DNA of 64,000 nucleotides. Origin: Allochromatium vinosum DSM 180. GTDB lineage: Bacteria > Pseudomonadota > Gammaproteobacteria > Chromatiales > Chromatiaceae. Below the pieces are notes generated by a model. That model had not been told where the DNA came from and searched no databases. It saw only the letters and a program-made list of their open reading frames with translations. Location: positions 46,001 to 110,000 of the forward strand of contig NC_013851.1 in NCBI RefSeq assembly GCF_000025485.1, in the 5' to 3' direction. Shown piece after piece: positions 34,053 through 43,595 of this stretch (its first letter is position 1; each line of letters begins with the position of its first letter). The position numbers and the translations under genes were made by a program.

Positions 34053-34241
34053 GGCGGCTCGGCGTCGACTGAAAAAGGCTGGACGGTATCGCTGAGAGCG
34101 ACGTTCGGGCGCGATGATACGGCATGGGTGCGATCCGGACCAAGGCTCGGCGACGATGCTGCTCCAGCGGCTCGGTTTGGGAAACGCGCCCGAGTCTCGG
34201 TATGATGCCCGCCCTTTGTCCAATACGAGTCACGAGAAACC

Positions 34242-35444
34242 ATGGCCGATTCGATGGAACCACGGCGCGATCTGGTGATCGATGGGGTCGAGCTGACGGT
34301 GCTCGGCACGGCCCACGTCTCGCGCGCCAGCGCCGATCAGGTACGCAAGCTGATCCAGTCCGGCGACTACGACAGCGTGGCCGTCGAGCTGTGCCGCAGC
34401 CGTTTCAATGCCCTGATGGACCCGCGCACCCTGGCGCAGATGGATCTGTTCTCGGTCATCCGCCAGAACCGCGTCTATATGGTTGTGGCCAACCTGGTGC
34501 TCGCCGCCTATCAGCAACGGCTCGCCGATCAGTTCGGCATCGAGCCGGGCGCCGAGCAACGCACGGCACTGCGCTTGGCCAAGGATCAGGGGCTGAATCT
34601 GCTGCTCGTCGATCGCGAGATCGGCATCACGCTCAAGCGCATCTCGGCCAATCTCGGCTGGTGGAAGCGCTATGGGCTGTTCGCCGGATTGTTGGCGGCC
34701 ATGGTCAGCTCCGACGAAGTGACCGAGGAGGAGGTCGAACGGCTCAAGGAGGGCGACGTGCTCGAAACGGCCTTCGCCGAGTTTGCCGCCGAGCGTCGGG
34801 ATCTCTATGTCCCCCTGATCGAGGAGCGCGACCGCTACATGGCCGCCAGGCTGCGGCGTGAGCTGGCGCGCGTCGGGGCCAGGCGCGCTCTGGTCGTGAT
34901 CGGCGCTGGTCATCTCAAGGGTGTGACTGAGGCGCTGGAGACCGACCGCACCGATCCGGCCGAGGTGCTCGGCGATCTCGAACGGGTGCCGCCGCCGAGT
35001 CGCTGGCCGGCTGTGTTCGGCTGGACGCTGTTGATCCTGATCCTGGCCGGCTTCGGCTATGGGTTCGCCGTCAGTCCCGAGCTGGGGCTGGATCTGCTGA
35101 TCGGTTGGGCGCTGATCACGGGCGGACTCTCGGCGCTCGGCACCCTGCTTGCTGCCGGGCATCCGCTCACCATCTTATCGGCTTTCCTCGCCGCCCCCCT
35201 GACGACGCTCAACCCCGCCATCGGTGCCGGGATGATCACGGGTGCCGTCGAACTCTATCTGCGCAAGCCCAGCGTGGGTGAGTTCAGCCGTCTGCGCTCC
35301 GACGTGGCCACCTGGACCGGCTGGTGGCGCAACCGGGTCTCGCGCGTGCTGGTCGTCTTCGTCCTGAGCAGTCTGGGAGCCGGGATCGGAACCTATGTGG
35401 CCGGCCTGCACATCGCCGAGCGGCTGATCCGCGCCGGTGGGTGA
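34242..35444 (+). CDS. TraB/PrgY-family membrane protein
   Basis: 400 aa. N-terminal TraB domain with the conserved LGTAHVS and VAVELCRSRFNAL motifs and a second GAGHLKG motif near 225, then three or four membrane helices in the C-terminal half (about 250-270, 280-315, 360-385). PrgY of Enterococcus reduces pheromone activity; the TraB fold is related to metal-dependent TIKI proteases. Bacterial chromosomal homologues are uncharacterised. Confidence 0.85.
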   Translation: MADSMEPRRDLVIDGVELTVLGTAHVSRASADQVRKLIQSGDYDSVAVELCRSRFNALMDPRTLAQMDLFSVIRQNRVYMVVANLVLAAYQQRLADQFGIEPGAEQRTALRLAKDQGLNLLLVDREIGITLKRISANLGWWKRYGLFAGLLAAMVSSDEVTEEEVERLKEGDVLETAFAEFAAERRDLYVPLIEERDRYMAARLRRELARVGARRALVVIGAGHLKGVTEALETDRTDPAEVLGDLERVPPPSRWPAVFGWTLLILILAGFGYGFAVSPELGLDLLIGWALITGGLSALGTLLAAGHPLTILSAFLAAPLTTLNPAIGAGMITGAVELYLRKPSVGEFSRLRSDVATWTGWWRNRVSRVLVVFVLSSLGAGIGTYVAGLHIAERLIRAGG

Positions 35445-35467
35445 CGCGGCCATCGCCGGTCGACGGC

Positions 35468-36403
35468 TCAAACGGAGGTGCTCAGATAAGGCTCGATATA
35501 GGCGCGTCTGAACTGCTGACAGCGGTCGACGTATTCACGCGCGCTCTTGGGCATGGGCACGCGCGCGCGTACGATGAAGCTGATCAGGTCGGTGCCATCA
35601 CGCAGTAGCCGCGAACCCTCGACCGCCTCGCGCACATCGACGGCGTCGTGGACAGCGGGCATGATCGGTTCGACGTTGCGCACCCGGTCGCTGGCGACGA
35701 CATAGGTCGGCCAAACGTCGAAGACCTCCGGATCGGTGCGCAGGATTTCGCACTTACGCTTGGCTGTCACATTGAGTTCGTCGAGCCGTGAGTCAAGTCC
35801 GAGGATCTGACGGCTGCCGGCGAAGGTCGCCTTCATGGCCCCAGTGATGCGGTCGATGTCGTGCATGGTCATGGCGATCTTGAGGTAGCGACTCGAATAG
35901 AAGGCCTCGATCGGCATCGAGAACGCCTTGAACGGCTCGCCCCATAGCTCGTCGATACCCTCGTCGCCGCTGCGGTGGCGCACCATCTTGCCCAGTTCGA
36001 GCGCCTCGATCAGACAGTGGCCGCACTCACGCATCAGCGCATGGTCGGGCGCGATCTCGACCCCGGCCGTTTGCAGATCGACTAGGCTATGGAAGATGTC
36101 GGCGGCGCGGTTGAAGAGCGCGCCGGCCAGCATGGCGCCGTTGACGCGCTTGCGCTCGGTGTCGGTCTCGGCCTCGTAGGCGGCGCGTGCTTCCTTGAGC
36201 CGCGAGCCGGGGATGTTGATGCCATGCTCGACATGGTTGAACAGGCGGCGCGTGAGCACCTGGATGAGCTGGCGCCGCACTTCGAAACTGTCGGGCGGCG
36301 GTTCGTAATATTTGATCCAATAGCCGTCATAGTAGACGCGTATGACGCCATCGATCTTGCGTTTACTGCCGTTGAGAGGGGACTGATACATGCCGCGCAT
36401 CAA
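35468..36403 (-). CDS. Conserved hypothetical protein
   Basis: 311 aa, not recognised. Soluble, no signal peptide, start possibly at the third Met-containing position (MYQSPLNG). Recognisable features: IRVYYDGYWIKYYEPP near the N-terminus, a helical middle with GHCLIEALELGKMVRH, and a C-terminal RARVPMPKSAREYVDRCQQFRRAYIEPYL. Base composition and codon use are like its neighbours. Convergent with the TraB-like gene (23 bp gap) and divergent from the next membrane protein gene. Confidence 0.6.
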   Translation of the reverse strand: MMRGMYQSPLNGSKRKIDGVIRVYYDGYWIKYYEPPPDSFEVRRQLIQVLTRRLFNHVEHGINIPGSRLKEARAAYEAETDTERKRVNGAMLAGALFNRAADIFHSLVDLQTAGVEIAPDHALMRECGHCLIEALELGKMVRHRSGDEGIDELWGEPFKAFSMPIEAFYSSRYLKIAMTMHDIDRITGAMKATFAGSRQILGLDSRLDELNVTAKRKCEILRTDPEVFDVWPTYVVASDRVRNVEPIMPAVHDAVDVREAVEGSRLLRDGTDLISFIVRARVPMPKSAREYVDRCQQFRRAYIEPYLSTSV

Positions 36404-36547
36404 TGTCCGGAACCATGGAAGAGGCTAGTGTAGGCCATGATGAGCTGTGATACGCGTCTGGAGCGCGTGACGGACGCGACCCTGTGACCTGTGTCATGGC
36501 GTGTCGTTCGAGTCGGAGTGCCGTTCAACATCGCCGGGTATTCAATC

Positions 36548-37318
36548 ATGCAATCCAAGGACCGTTTCACTGCGATCATTCTGGCGCTGCTCGTCTGGGG
36601 ATTCGCCGGGGCGCTGTTCGGCGCACTCTTTGCCGGCCTGCATCAAATCCTGCTGGTACTGGGGCTGGCGGGGTGGCTGCCGCTGGTGATCGCTGCGGCC
36701 GCGGCCGCCATGACGACCACGGCCTTTTATAGCGCGATGCCGATCGCGCTGGTAGGCTGCATGGCCGGTGTCCTGGCTTCGATCGGGTATTTGATCGTCA
36801 TCGGGCACGACATCGACTTGGTGATGATCGCCAGTCTCGCCGGTGGAGCCGGCATGCTGGCCGGTGGATTCTATTCCTGGATGGTCGCGGGCGGTAGCCG
36901 TCCACTGGCCGAGACGCTCACCGGGTTGTTCGCGGGGCTGCTGGCGGGAGGGCTGTTGAGTCTGGTGCTCGGGTTTGTGGCCGAGCCGGTCGGTGTGTTC
37001 GTGCTGGCCGCCGGCGTGGTCGCGTTGGTCGGCGCCCTGTTCGAGATCTCCGAGCGCTGGCTGGTCAGGCTCGGTATCGCTTGGCTGCCGGGTGTCGTCT
37101 CCGCGCCGCTGGTGGCGGGGCTGGTCGCCGCCGTCGTGGCCGGGAGCGTCTGGATTCTCGGCAGCACTACGGCGACTGTGCTGGATACACGCACCCAGCA
37201 GGCCATCGCCGAGGTTTTGAACGATATCCCACCGGGTCTCTTGGGTGGGATGCTCGGTGGCGCCCTGAGCGGCATGGTGCTCGAACTCTTCGGGTTTCGT
37301 CTCGAAGACGATATCTGA
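36548..37318 (+). CDS. Polytopic membrane protein of unknown function
   Basis: 256 aa from the ATG at 36548. Almost entirely hydrophobic, Gly/Ala/Val/Leu-rich, with about seven predicted membrane helices and repeated small-residue motifs (GFAGALFGALFAG, GLFAGLLAGGLLS, GLLGGMLGGALSG). The AxxGG/GxxxG spacing implies tight helix packing. No transporter signature was recognised. Confidence 0.65.
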   Translation: MQSKDRFTAIILALLVWGFAGALFGALFAGLHQILLVLGLAGWLPLVIAAAAAAMTTTAFYSAMPIALVGCMAGVLASIGYLIVIGHDIDLVMIASLAGGAGMLAGGFYSWMVAGGSRPLAETLTGLFAGLLAGGLLSLVLGFVAEPVGVFVLAAGVVALVGALFEISERWLVRLGIAWLPGVVSAPLVAGLVAAVVAGSVWILGSTTATVLDTRTQQAIAEVLNDIPPGLLGGMLGGALSGMVLELFGFRLEDDI

Positions 37319-37460
37319 GCGATGCCCCGCAGCGCTGGCTTAAAAAATTGATTTTCTTATATTAAACCCTGTTTGGGCGATATGGGATAATGTTGATTTC
37401 CGGTCCGGATCTCGGTTCGGACGGTATGCCCGTCTTCAACATCAAAGAGAGGAAACGCGC

Positions 37461-37589
37461 ATGGTTCAGCTATTGATTGGCATCGCAATCGGAATCGTGA
37501 TCGGCTGGAATTGGTCACAGCCGGCTTGGGCACGTGGTCTCCAGGCCCGTTTCGTCAAGCTGGTGCATGTCCCTGAAAAACACGACTGA
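37461..37589 (+). CDS. Small single-span membrane protein, 42 aa
   Basis: Begins MVQLLIGIAIGIVIGWNWSQ and ends PEKHD. One membrane helix (3-16) followed by a short basic tail. A strong AGAGAGGAAA ribosome site lies 7-10 bases upstream, and the leader is AT-rich (37340-37395) with GATAAT at 37386 as a possible -10. Too short for homology judgement, but the start signals and coding-like composition support a real gene just before acnD. Confidence 0.6.
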   Translation: MVQLLIGIAIGIVIGWNWSQPAWARGLQARFVKLVHVPEKHD

Positions 37590-37705
37590 GCCGTGTCCCG
37601 ACCTGACAAGTCCTACTCGCCGCGCGCGACCCTGGATTCGGTCGCGGTCACGAGCGGTTTGGATGAAGCCGTTCAGTGATTTCACATCAAAAAACTAGAG
37701 CATCG

Positions 37706-40297
37706 ATGAATACCACCAACCGCAAGCCCCTGCCTGGAACCGATCTGGACTATTTCGACGCCCGCGCCGCGATTGAAGCGATCGCGCCCGGCGCCTACGA
37801 CAGACTGCCCTATACCGCGCGCGTGCTGGCCGAGAATCTGGTCCGGCGCTGTGATCCGGCGATCCTGAGCGATTCGCTCCGGCAGATCGTCGAGTGCAAG
37901 CGCGAGCGCGATTTCCCCTGGTTCCCGGCGCGCGTGGTCTGTCATGACATCCTGGGCCAGACCGCGCTGGTCGACCTGGCCGGGTTGCGCGATGCCATCG
38001 CCGATCAGGGCGGCGATCCGGCCAAGGTCAATCCGGTGGTGCCGGTGCAGCTCGTCGTCGACCATTCGCTGGCGGTCGAGTGCGGTGGCTATGATCCGGA
38101 TGCCTTCGCCAAGAACCGCGCCATCGAGGATCGGCGCAACGAAGATCGCTTCCACTTCATCGAGTGGACCAAGCTGGCGTTCGACAATGTCGACGTGATC
38201 CCGGCCGGCAACGGCATCATGCACCAGATCAACCTGGAGCGGATGAGTCCGGTGATCCAGGCGCGTGACGGCGTGGCCTTCCCCGATACCCTGGTCGGCA
38301 CCGACAGCCACACCCCGCACGTCGATGCGCTGGGCGTGATCGCCGTCGGCGTCGGCGGGCTGGAGGCCGAGAACGTGATGCTGGGCCGCGCGTCCTGGAT
38401 GCGTCTGCCCGAGATCATTGGCGTCGAGCTGACGGGTAAGCCGCAACCGGGCATCACCGCGACCGATGTGGTCTTGGCCCTAACCGAGTTCCTGCGCAAG
38501 GAGAAGGTCGTCGGCGCTTATCTCGAATTCCACGGCGAAGGGGCGGCAGCGCTGACCATTGGGGACCGCGCCAGCATCTCCAACATGTGCCCCGAGTATG
38601 GCGCCACGGCGGCGCTCTTCCACATCGATGCTCAGACCATCGACTATCTGCGACTGACCGGCCGCGACGATGCGCAGGTGAAGCTGGTCGAGACCTACGC
38701 CAAGCAGACCGGACTCTGGGCCGAGACGCTGAAGAACGCGCAGTACGAGCGCACCCTCAAGTTCGACCTGTCGAGCGTGGTCCGCAACCTCGCCGGCCCG
38801 TCCAATCCGCATGCGCGCGTGGCGACCGCCGATCTCGCCGCCAAGGGCATCGCCGGCCAGTGGGACGAGGTTCCGGGTCAGATGCCGGATGGCGCCGTCA
38901 TCATCGCCGCCATCACCAGTTGCACCAACACCAGCAATCCGCGCAACGTCATCGCGGCTGGACTCCTGGCGCGCAACGCCAACCGGCTCGGACTGACGCG
39001 CAAGCCCTGGGTCAAGAGCTCGCTCGCGCCCGGTTCCAAGACTGTCCCCCTGTACCTGGAGGAGGCCGGGCTGCTGTTGGAGCTGGAACAGCTCGGCTTC
39101 GGCATCGTCGGTTTCGCCTGCACCACCTGCAACGGCATGTCCGGCGCGCTCGATCCCAAGATCCAGCAGGAGATCATCGACCGCGATCTCTATGCGACCG
39201 CCGTGCTCTCGGGCAACCGCAACTTCGACGGCCGCATCCATCCCTATGCCAAGCAGGCGTTCCTGGCCTCGCCGCCGCTGGTCGTCGCCTATGCCATCGC
39301 CGGCACCATCCGCTTCGACATCGAGAAGGACGTGCTCGCCGTGGCCGACGGGCGTGAGATCCGGTTGAAGGACATCTGGCCGTCGGACGAAGAGATCGAC
39401 GCCGTCGTTGCCGCCAGCGTCAAGCCGGAGCAGTTCCGGCAGGTCTACGAGCCGATGTTTGCTGTCCGGGCCGAGACCGGCGAGAAGGTCAGCCCGCTCT
39501 ACGACTGGCGTCCGCAGAGCACTTACATCCGCCGTCCGCCGTATTGGGAAGGGGCGCTGGCCGGTGAGCGGACGCTGAAGGGCATGCGTCCGCTGGCCGT
39601 GCTGCCGGACAACATCACCACCGACCATCTCTCGCCGTCCAACGCCATCCTGCCCAACAGCGCGGCGGGTGAGTATCTGGCGCGCATGGGTCTGCCCGAG
39701 GAGGACTTCAACTCCTACGCCACCCATCGCGGCGACCATCTGACCGCCCAGCGCGCGACCTTCGCCAATCCCAAGCTCATCAACGAGATGGCCGTGGTCG
39801 ACGGTCAGGTCAAGCAGGGTTCGCTGGCGCGGGTCGAGCCGGACGGCACGGTCATGCGCATGTGGGAAGCGATCGAGACCTACATGAACCGCAACCAGCC
39901 GCTCATCGTCATCGCGGGCGCCGACTATGGTCAGGGTTCCTCGCGCGACTGGGCGGCCAAGGGCGTGCGTCTGGCCGGGGTCGAGGTCATCGTCGCCGAG
40001 GGCTTCGAGCGTATCCACCGCACCAACCTGATCGGCATGGGCGTGCTGCCGCTGGAGTTCAAGCCGGGCGTGAACCGCAAGACGCTCGGCATCGACGGCA
40101 CTGAGACCTATGACGTCATCGGCGAGCGCCGTCCGCGCGCCGATCTGACCCTGGTCATCCAGCGCAAGAACGGCGAGCGCGTCGAGGTGCCCGTAACCTG
40201 TCGGCTCGACACCGCCGAAGAGGTCTCGATCTACGAGGCCGGCGGCGTGCTGCAACGTTTCGCCCAGGACTTCCTCGAATCGACCAAGGCGGCTTGA
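37706..40297 (+). CDS. acnD: Fe/S-dependent 2-methylisocitrate dehydratase
   Basis: Dehydrates 2-methylcitrate to 2-methyl-cis-aconitate in the methylcitrate cycle, together with PrpF. 863 aa aconitase-fold protein; [4Fe-4S] ligands in TSCTNTS and CTTCNG, and the swivel-domain motif GADYGQGSSRDWAAKG. AcnD rather than AcnA is chosen because prpF follows directly and the length is the AcnD length; it could also support the TCA cycle. prpB and prpC are 10 kb away in this window. Confidence 0.92.
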   Translation: MNTTNRKPLPGTDLDYFDARAAIEAIAPGAYDRLPYTARVLAENLVRRCDPAILSDSLRQIVECKRERDFPWFPARVVCHDILGQTALVDLAGLRDAIADQGGDPAKVNPVVPVQLVVDHSLAVECGGYDPDAFAKNRAIEDRRNEDRFHFIEWTKLAFDNVDVIPAGNGIMHQINLERMSPVIQARDGVAFPDTLVGTDSHTPHVDALGVIAVGVGGLEAENVMLGRASWMRLPEIIGVELTGKPQPGITATDVVLALTEFLRKEKVVGAYLEFHGEGAAALTIGDRASISNMCPEYGATAALFHIDAQTIDYLRLTGRDDAQVKLVETYAKQTGLWAETLKNAQYERTLKFDLSSVVRNLAGPSNPHARVATADLAAKGIAGQWDEVPGQMPDGAVIIAAITSCTNTSNPRNVIAAGLLARNANRLGLTRKPWVKSSLAPGSKTVPLYLEEAGLLLELEQLGFGIVGFACTTCNGMSGALDPKIQQEIIDRDLYATAVLSGNRNFDGRIHPYAKQAFLASPPLVVAYAIAGTIRFDIEKDVLAVADGREIRLKDIWPSDEEIDAVVAASVKPEQFRQVYEPMFAVRAETGEKVSPLYDWRPQSTYIRRPPYWEGALAGERTLKGMRPLAVLPDNITTDHLSPSNAILPNSAAGEYLARMGLPEEDFNSYATHRGDHLTAQRATFANPKLINEMAVVDGQVKQGSLARVEPDGTVMRMWEAIETYMNRNQPLIVIAGADYGQGSSRDWAAKGVRLAGVEVIVAEGFERIHRTNLIGMGVLPLEFKPGVNRKTLGIDGTETYDVIGERRPRADLTLVIQRKNGERVEVPVTCRLDTAEEVSIYEAGGVLQRFAQDFLESTKAA

Positions 40298-40305
40298 GAG
40301 CCGCG

Positions 40306-40330
40306 CCCCTCTCTCCGCGTGAGAGAGGGG
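40306..40330. repeat. CCCCTCTC / GAGAGGGG hairpin, copy 1
   Basis: Perfect 10-bp inverted repeat CCCCTCTCTC-CGCGT-GAGAGAGGGG in the acnD-prpF gap. The core matches copy 2 at 42105-42129. Such CCCTCTCCC/GGGAGAGGG palindromes are dispersed in many proteobacterial genomes. Confidence 0.7.
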
Positions 40331-40363
40331 ACACAGCGCCACAGTGTTGCGGAATCCCATTCA

Positions 40364-41557
40364 ATGAGCCACACACCCCAAATCAAGATCCCCGCCACCT
40401 ACATGCGTGGCGGGACCAGCAAGGGCGTCTTCTTCCGTCTGAAAGACCTGCCAGAGTCCTGCCAGACACCGGGCGCGGCGCGCGATGCGCTACTGCTGCG
40501 TGTCATCGGCAGTCCCGACCCCTACGGCAAACAGATCGACGGAATGGGCGGGGCGACCTCCAGCACCAGCAAGACCGTCATCCTCGCCAAGAGCAGTCGG
40601 CCGGACCACGATGTCGACTATCTCTTCGGTCAGGTGTCGATCGACACCGCCTTCGTCGACTGGAGCGGCAATTGCGGCAACCTGTCGGCGGCGGTCGGCT
40701 CGTTCGCCATCGCCTCCGGATTGGTCGATGCCGACCGCCTCCCGCAGAATGGCCTGGCGACCGTGCGGATCTGGCAGGCCAACATCGGCAAGACCATCAT
40801 CGCGCACGTCCCCATCACCGATGGTGCCGTGCAGGAGACCGGCGACTTCGAGCTCGACGGCGTGACCTTCCCGGCCGCCGAGGTGCAGCTCGAATTCCTC
40901 GATCCGGCCGATGAGGGTGAAGGGGAGGGCGGCGGTTCCATGTTCCCGACCGGCAACCTGGTCGATGACCTCGACGTGCCCGGTGTCGGCACGCTCAAGG
41001 CGACGCTGATCAATGCCGGCATTCCGACCATCTTCGTCAACGCCGAGGCGATCGGTTATACCGGCACCGAGCTGCAGGAGGCCATCAACGGTGATCCCAA
41101 GGCGCTGGCCATGTTCGAGACCATCCGCGCCCATGGCGCGCTACGCATGGGGCTGATCCAGGACATCAGCGAGGCGGCGACCCGTCAGCACACGCCCAAG
41201 GTCGCCTTCGTCGCCCCGCCGACCGACTATGTCGCCTCCAGCGGCAAGCCGGTCGCGGCGAGCGAGATCGATCTGTGCGTGCGTGCGCTCTCGATGGGCA
41301 AGCTGCATCACGCCATGATGGGCACAGCGGCGGTGGCCATCGGCACGGCGGCAGCCATTCCCGGAACGCTCGTCAATCTCGCGGCCGGCGGTGGCGAACG
41401 CACGGCGGTGCGATTCGGTCATCCTTCGGGTACGTTGCGGGTCGGCGCTGAGGCCAAACAGGTCGATGGAAACTGGACCGTGACCAAGGCCATCATGAGC
41501 CGTAGCGCACGGGTGATCATGGAAGGCTGGGTGCGCGTGCCTGGGGATGCGTTCTGA
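40364..41557 (+). CDS. prpF: 2-methyl-aconitate isomerase PrpF
   Basis: Isomerises the AcnD product to cis-methylaconitate. 397 aa from the ATG at 40364. Family motifs: PATYMRGGTSKGVFF, GGATSSTSKTVIL, WSGNCGNLSAAVG (catalytic region) and GTLRVGAEA near the C-terminus. Diaminopimelate-epimerase-like fold. Follows acnD after a repeat hairpin, same strand. Confidence 0.95.
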   Translation: MSHTPQIKIPATYMRGGTSKGVFFRLKDLPESCQTPGAARDALLLRVIGSPDPYGKQIDGMGGATSSTSKTVILAKSSRPDHDVDYLFGQVSIDTAFVDWSGNCGNLSAAVGSFAIASGLVDADRLPQNGLATVRIWQANIGKTIIAHVPITDGAVQETGDFELDGVTFPAAEVQLEFLDPADEGEGEGGGSMFPTGNLVDDLDVPGVGTLKATLINAGIPTIFVNAEAIGYTGTELQEAINGDPKALAMFETIRAHGALRMGLIQDISEAATRQHTPKVAFVAPPTDYVASSGKPVAASEIDLCVRALSMGKLHHAMMGTAAVAIGTAAAIPGTLVNLAAGGGERTAVRFGHPSGTLRVGAEAKQVDGNWTVTKAIMSRSARVIMEGWVRVPGDAF

Positions 41558-41642
41558 GCGATCGCTCATGCAGGTGCCGATCGTGCTGTCTGAGCGGCCA
41601 ATTGGACGCTGCGCCGCTCAAACAGCGCTCAATGACAATCGG

Positions 41643-42098
41643 TCAGGACAGCGCCCCCGGCGTCAGCGCCGCGAGCACCAGATAGCGCCCGCTCTTGGCC
41701 AAAGCCACCAGCAGTACGAAGCGCCACAGCGGTTCACGCAACACCCCGGCGACCAGGGTCAGCGGATCGCCGATGATCGGCATCCAGCTCAGCAGCAACG
41801 ACCAGTAGCCGGTACGCACATAGAAGCGCTGGGCCTGTTCCAGCCGGGTGGGTGTGGCCGGAAACCAGCGCCGTTCGCGATAGCGCTCCAGCGAGCGCCC
41901 GAGCAGCCAGTTGAGCATCGAACCCAGCACGTTGCCGAAACTGGCGACGGTCAGCAGCGCCCAGACTGCCTGATTCCGGTCGAGCAGGAGCGCCACCAGC
42001 AGCACTTCGGACTGCAACGGCAGCAGCGAGGCCGCTCCAAACGCTGATGCGAAGAGTCCGAGATAGACGCCGAGATCGTTCACCGACAACAGATACAC
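41643..42098 (-). CDS. yqaA: YqaA/DedA-like membrane protein
   Basis: 151 aa with four or five hydrophobic segments and the SNARE-associated/VTT family core FGAASLLPLQSEVLLVALLL, FGNVLGSMLNWLLGRSLE and SLLLSWMPIIGDPLTLVAGVLR. YqaA members are short DedA relatives, some implicated in lipid scrambling or membrane integrity; substrate unknown here. Confidence 0.85.
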   Translation of the reverse strand: MYLLSVNDLGVYLGLFASAFGAASLLPLQSEVLLVALLLDRNQAVWALLTVASFGNVLGSMLNWLLGRSLERYRERRWFPATPTRLEQAQRFYVRTGYWSLLLSWMPIIGDPLTLVAGVLREPLWRFVLLVALAKSGRYLVLAALTPGALS

Positions 42099-42104
42099 CT
42101 AAAA

Positions 42105-42129
42105 CCCCTCTCCCCTGGCGGGAGAGGGG
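42105..42129. repeat. CCCCTCTCCC / GGGAGAGGGG hairpin, copy 2
   Basis: Perfect 10-bp inverted repeat CCCCTCTCCC-CTGGC-GGGAGAGGGG between yqaA and the Msr gene. Same core as the repeat at 40306-40330, here in the canonical form seen across many GC-rich proteobacteria. Confidence 0.7.
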
Positions 42130-42143
42130 AAAGTCCGCCGGTC

Positions 42144-43484
42144 TCAAGGATCGGGCACGAAACTGAGCACACGGCTGTTGATACAGTAGCGCTTCCGGGT
42201 CGGCGGCGGTCCATCCTCGAAGACGTGCCCCAAGTGGATGCCGGAACTCGCGCTACGCACCTCCACACGCCGCATCCCATGACTCACGTCCTCGTGGAAG
42301 GTGATGGCCCCATCGACAGGATCGAAGAAACTCGGCCAGCCGCTACCGCTCTCGAACTTGGTTTCGCTGCGAAACAGCGGCGCACCCGTGATCGGATCGA
42401 CGAAGGTTCCGGAGCGTTTCTCATCCAGCAGTGAGCCGGTGAAGGCCCGCTCCGTGCCCTGCTCGAAGGCGATCCGGCGCTGTTCGGGGGTGAGGATCTG
42501 CCCGCCAAGCCAAGACCAGAAGCGCGTCGCGTCGCCATCATAGCCGGTATAGCGCGAGACCTCGCGACCGTCCTCGAACAGCACCAGCGTCGGCGTGGCG
42601 AACAGCGGCTTGTCCAGCGTCCAGCCGGTCGGTGCGCTGAAACTCAGACTGCGCGCGACCGGCACCGGAGACTGCCAGTGATCCAGCACCTCGGCCTTGA
42701 ATTGCTTGCAGGCCCCGCAGTACTCCGCCTCGAACATCACCAACTGTCGCGCGCGCTCCAGGGTCGCGCCGTCCAGCGGGTCGGGGGAGGGCGACTCGGC
42801 GGCCTCATCGACACCTGAGGCCGTGCCCGGATAGGCGACGCCCGTGCCGCCGAGTCCACAGTAGCCGCGCGGATTCTTGCGCAGATAGTCCTGATGCGCT
42901 TCTTCGGCGCGGAAATAGGCCGACAGCGGGGCGATCTCGGTGGTGATGGCGCCGCGTCCGGCCTGCGTGAGCGCTGCCTGATAGCGTGCGCGCGTGCGTT
43001 CGGCCACGGCGGCCTGCTCGGGACTGCTGGTATAGATGGCGCTGCGATAGTTGCTGCCGACATCATTGCCCTGACGATCGCCCTGGGTCGGATCATGGCT
43101 TTCCCAGAACTTCGCCAGCACCTGTTCGAGGCTGACGCGCGCCGGATCGAAGCGCACCTTCACGACTTCGGCGTGATTGCGTTTCTCATCGGCGCCACGT
43201 CGCCGGGCGCGCTCGTGGGCGAGGATCGCCTCATAGGTGCCTTCGATCTCGCCATTGGCATAGCCGCTCTCGACATCGATGACTCCGGGCAGCTCGCTCA
43301 TGCGCTTCTCCGCGCCCCAGAAACAGCCCATGCCGAGGACGATGGTGTCGGCGGTTGGATCTGGGGCGACGCCCGATGGATCACGAGCGGGATTCTGGGC
43401 GGCCGTGGCTTGGTTGTCCGTCCCGGTATGCAGGAGCGCGCTCAATCCTAATGCGATGAGCGGCCAGCGATGTGTCTGTCTCAT
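42144..43484 (-). CDS. Periplasmic MsrA-thioredoxin-MsrB fusion
   Basis: 446 aa, exported (hydrophobic signal ALGLSALLHT near residues 10-25). MsrA domain with GCFWG (Cys54) and resolving GYCG (Cys209), then a thioredoxin-like domain with EYCGACKQF (Cys256, Cys259), then MsrB with SGWPSFF and catalytic RYCINS (Cys434). The MsrB part lacks the CxxC zinc pairs. It repairs oxidised Met R and S sulfoxides in the periplasm with its own reductase module. Domain order A-Trx-B differs from the Neisseria PilB order Trx-A-B. Confidence 0.92.
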   Translation of the reverse strand: MRQTHRWPLIALGLSALLHTGTDNQATAAQNPARDPSGVAPDPTADTIVLGMGCFWGAEKRMSELPGVIDVESGYANGEIEGTYEAILAHERARRRGADEKRNHAEVVKVRFDPARVSLEQVLAKFWESHDPTQGDRQGNDVGSNYRSAIYTSSPEQAAVAERTRARYQAALTQAGRGAITTEIAPLSAYFRAEEAHQDYLRKNPRGYCGLGGTGVAYPGTASGVDEAAESPSPDPLDGATLERARQLVMFEAEYCGACKQFKAEVLDHWQSPVPVARSLSFSAPTGWTLDKPLFATPTLVLFEDGREVSRYTGYDGDATRFWSWLGGQILTPEQRRIAFEQGTERAFTGSLLDEKRSGTFVDPITGAPLFRSETKFESGSGWPSFFDPVDGAITFHEDVSHGMRRVEVRSASSGIHLGHVFEDGPPPTRKRYCINSRVLSFVPDP

Positions 43485-43595
43485 ACGATCGACCCTCTTG
43501 CACGTGCGAATGACGGACTATTGGGTCGAGACAGGCTGTCTGCAATCCTGTGCACAGGATTGGGCCGGGGCGCGATCTCCGGTCTCGATCCGCCC

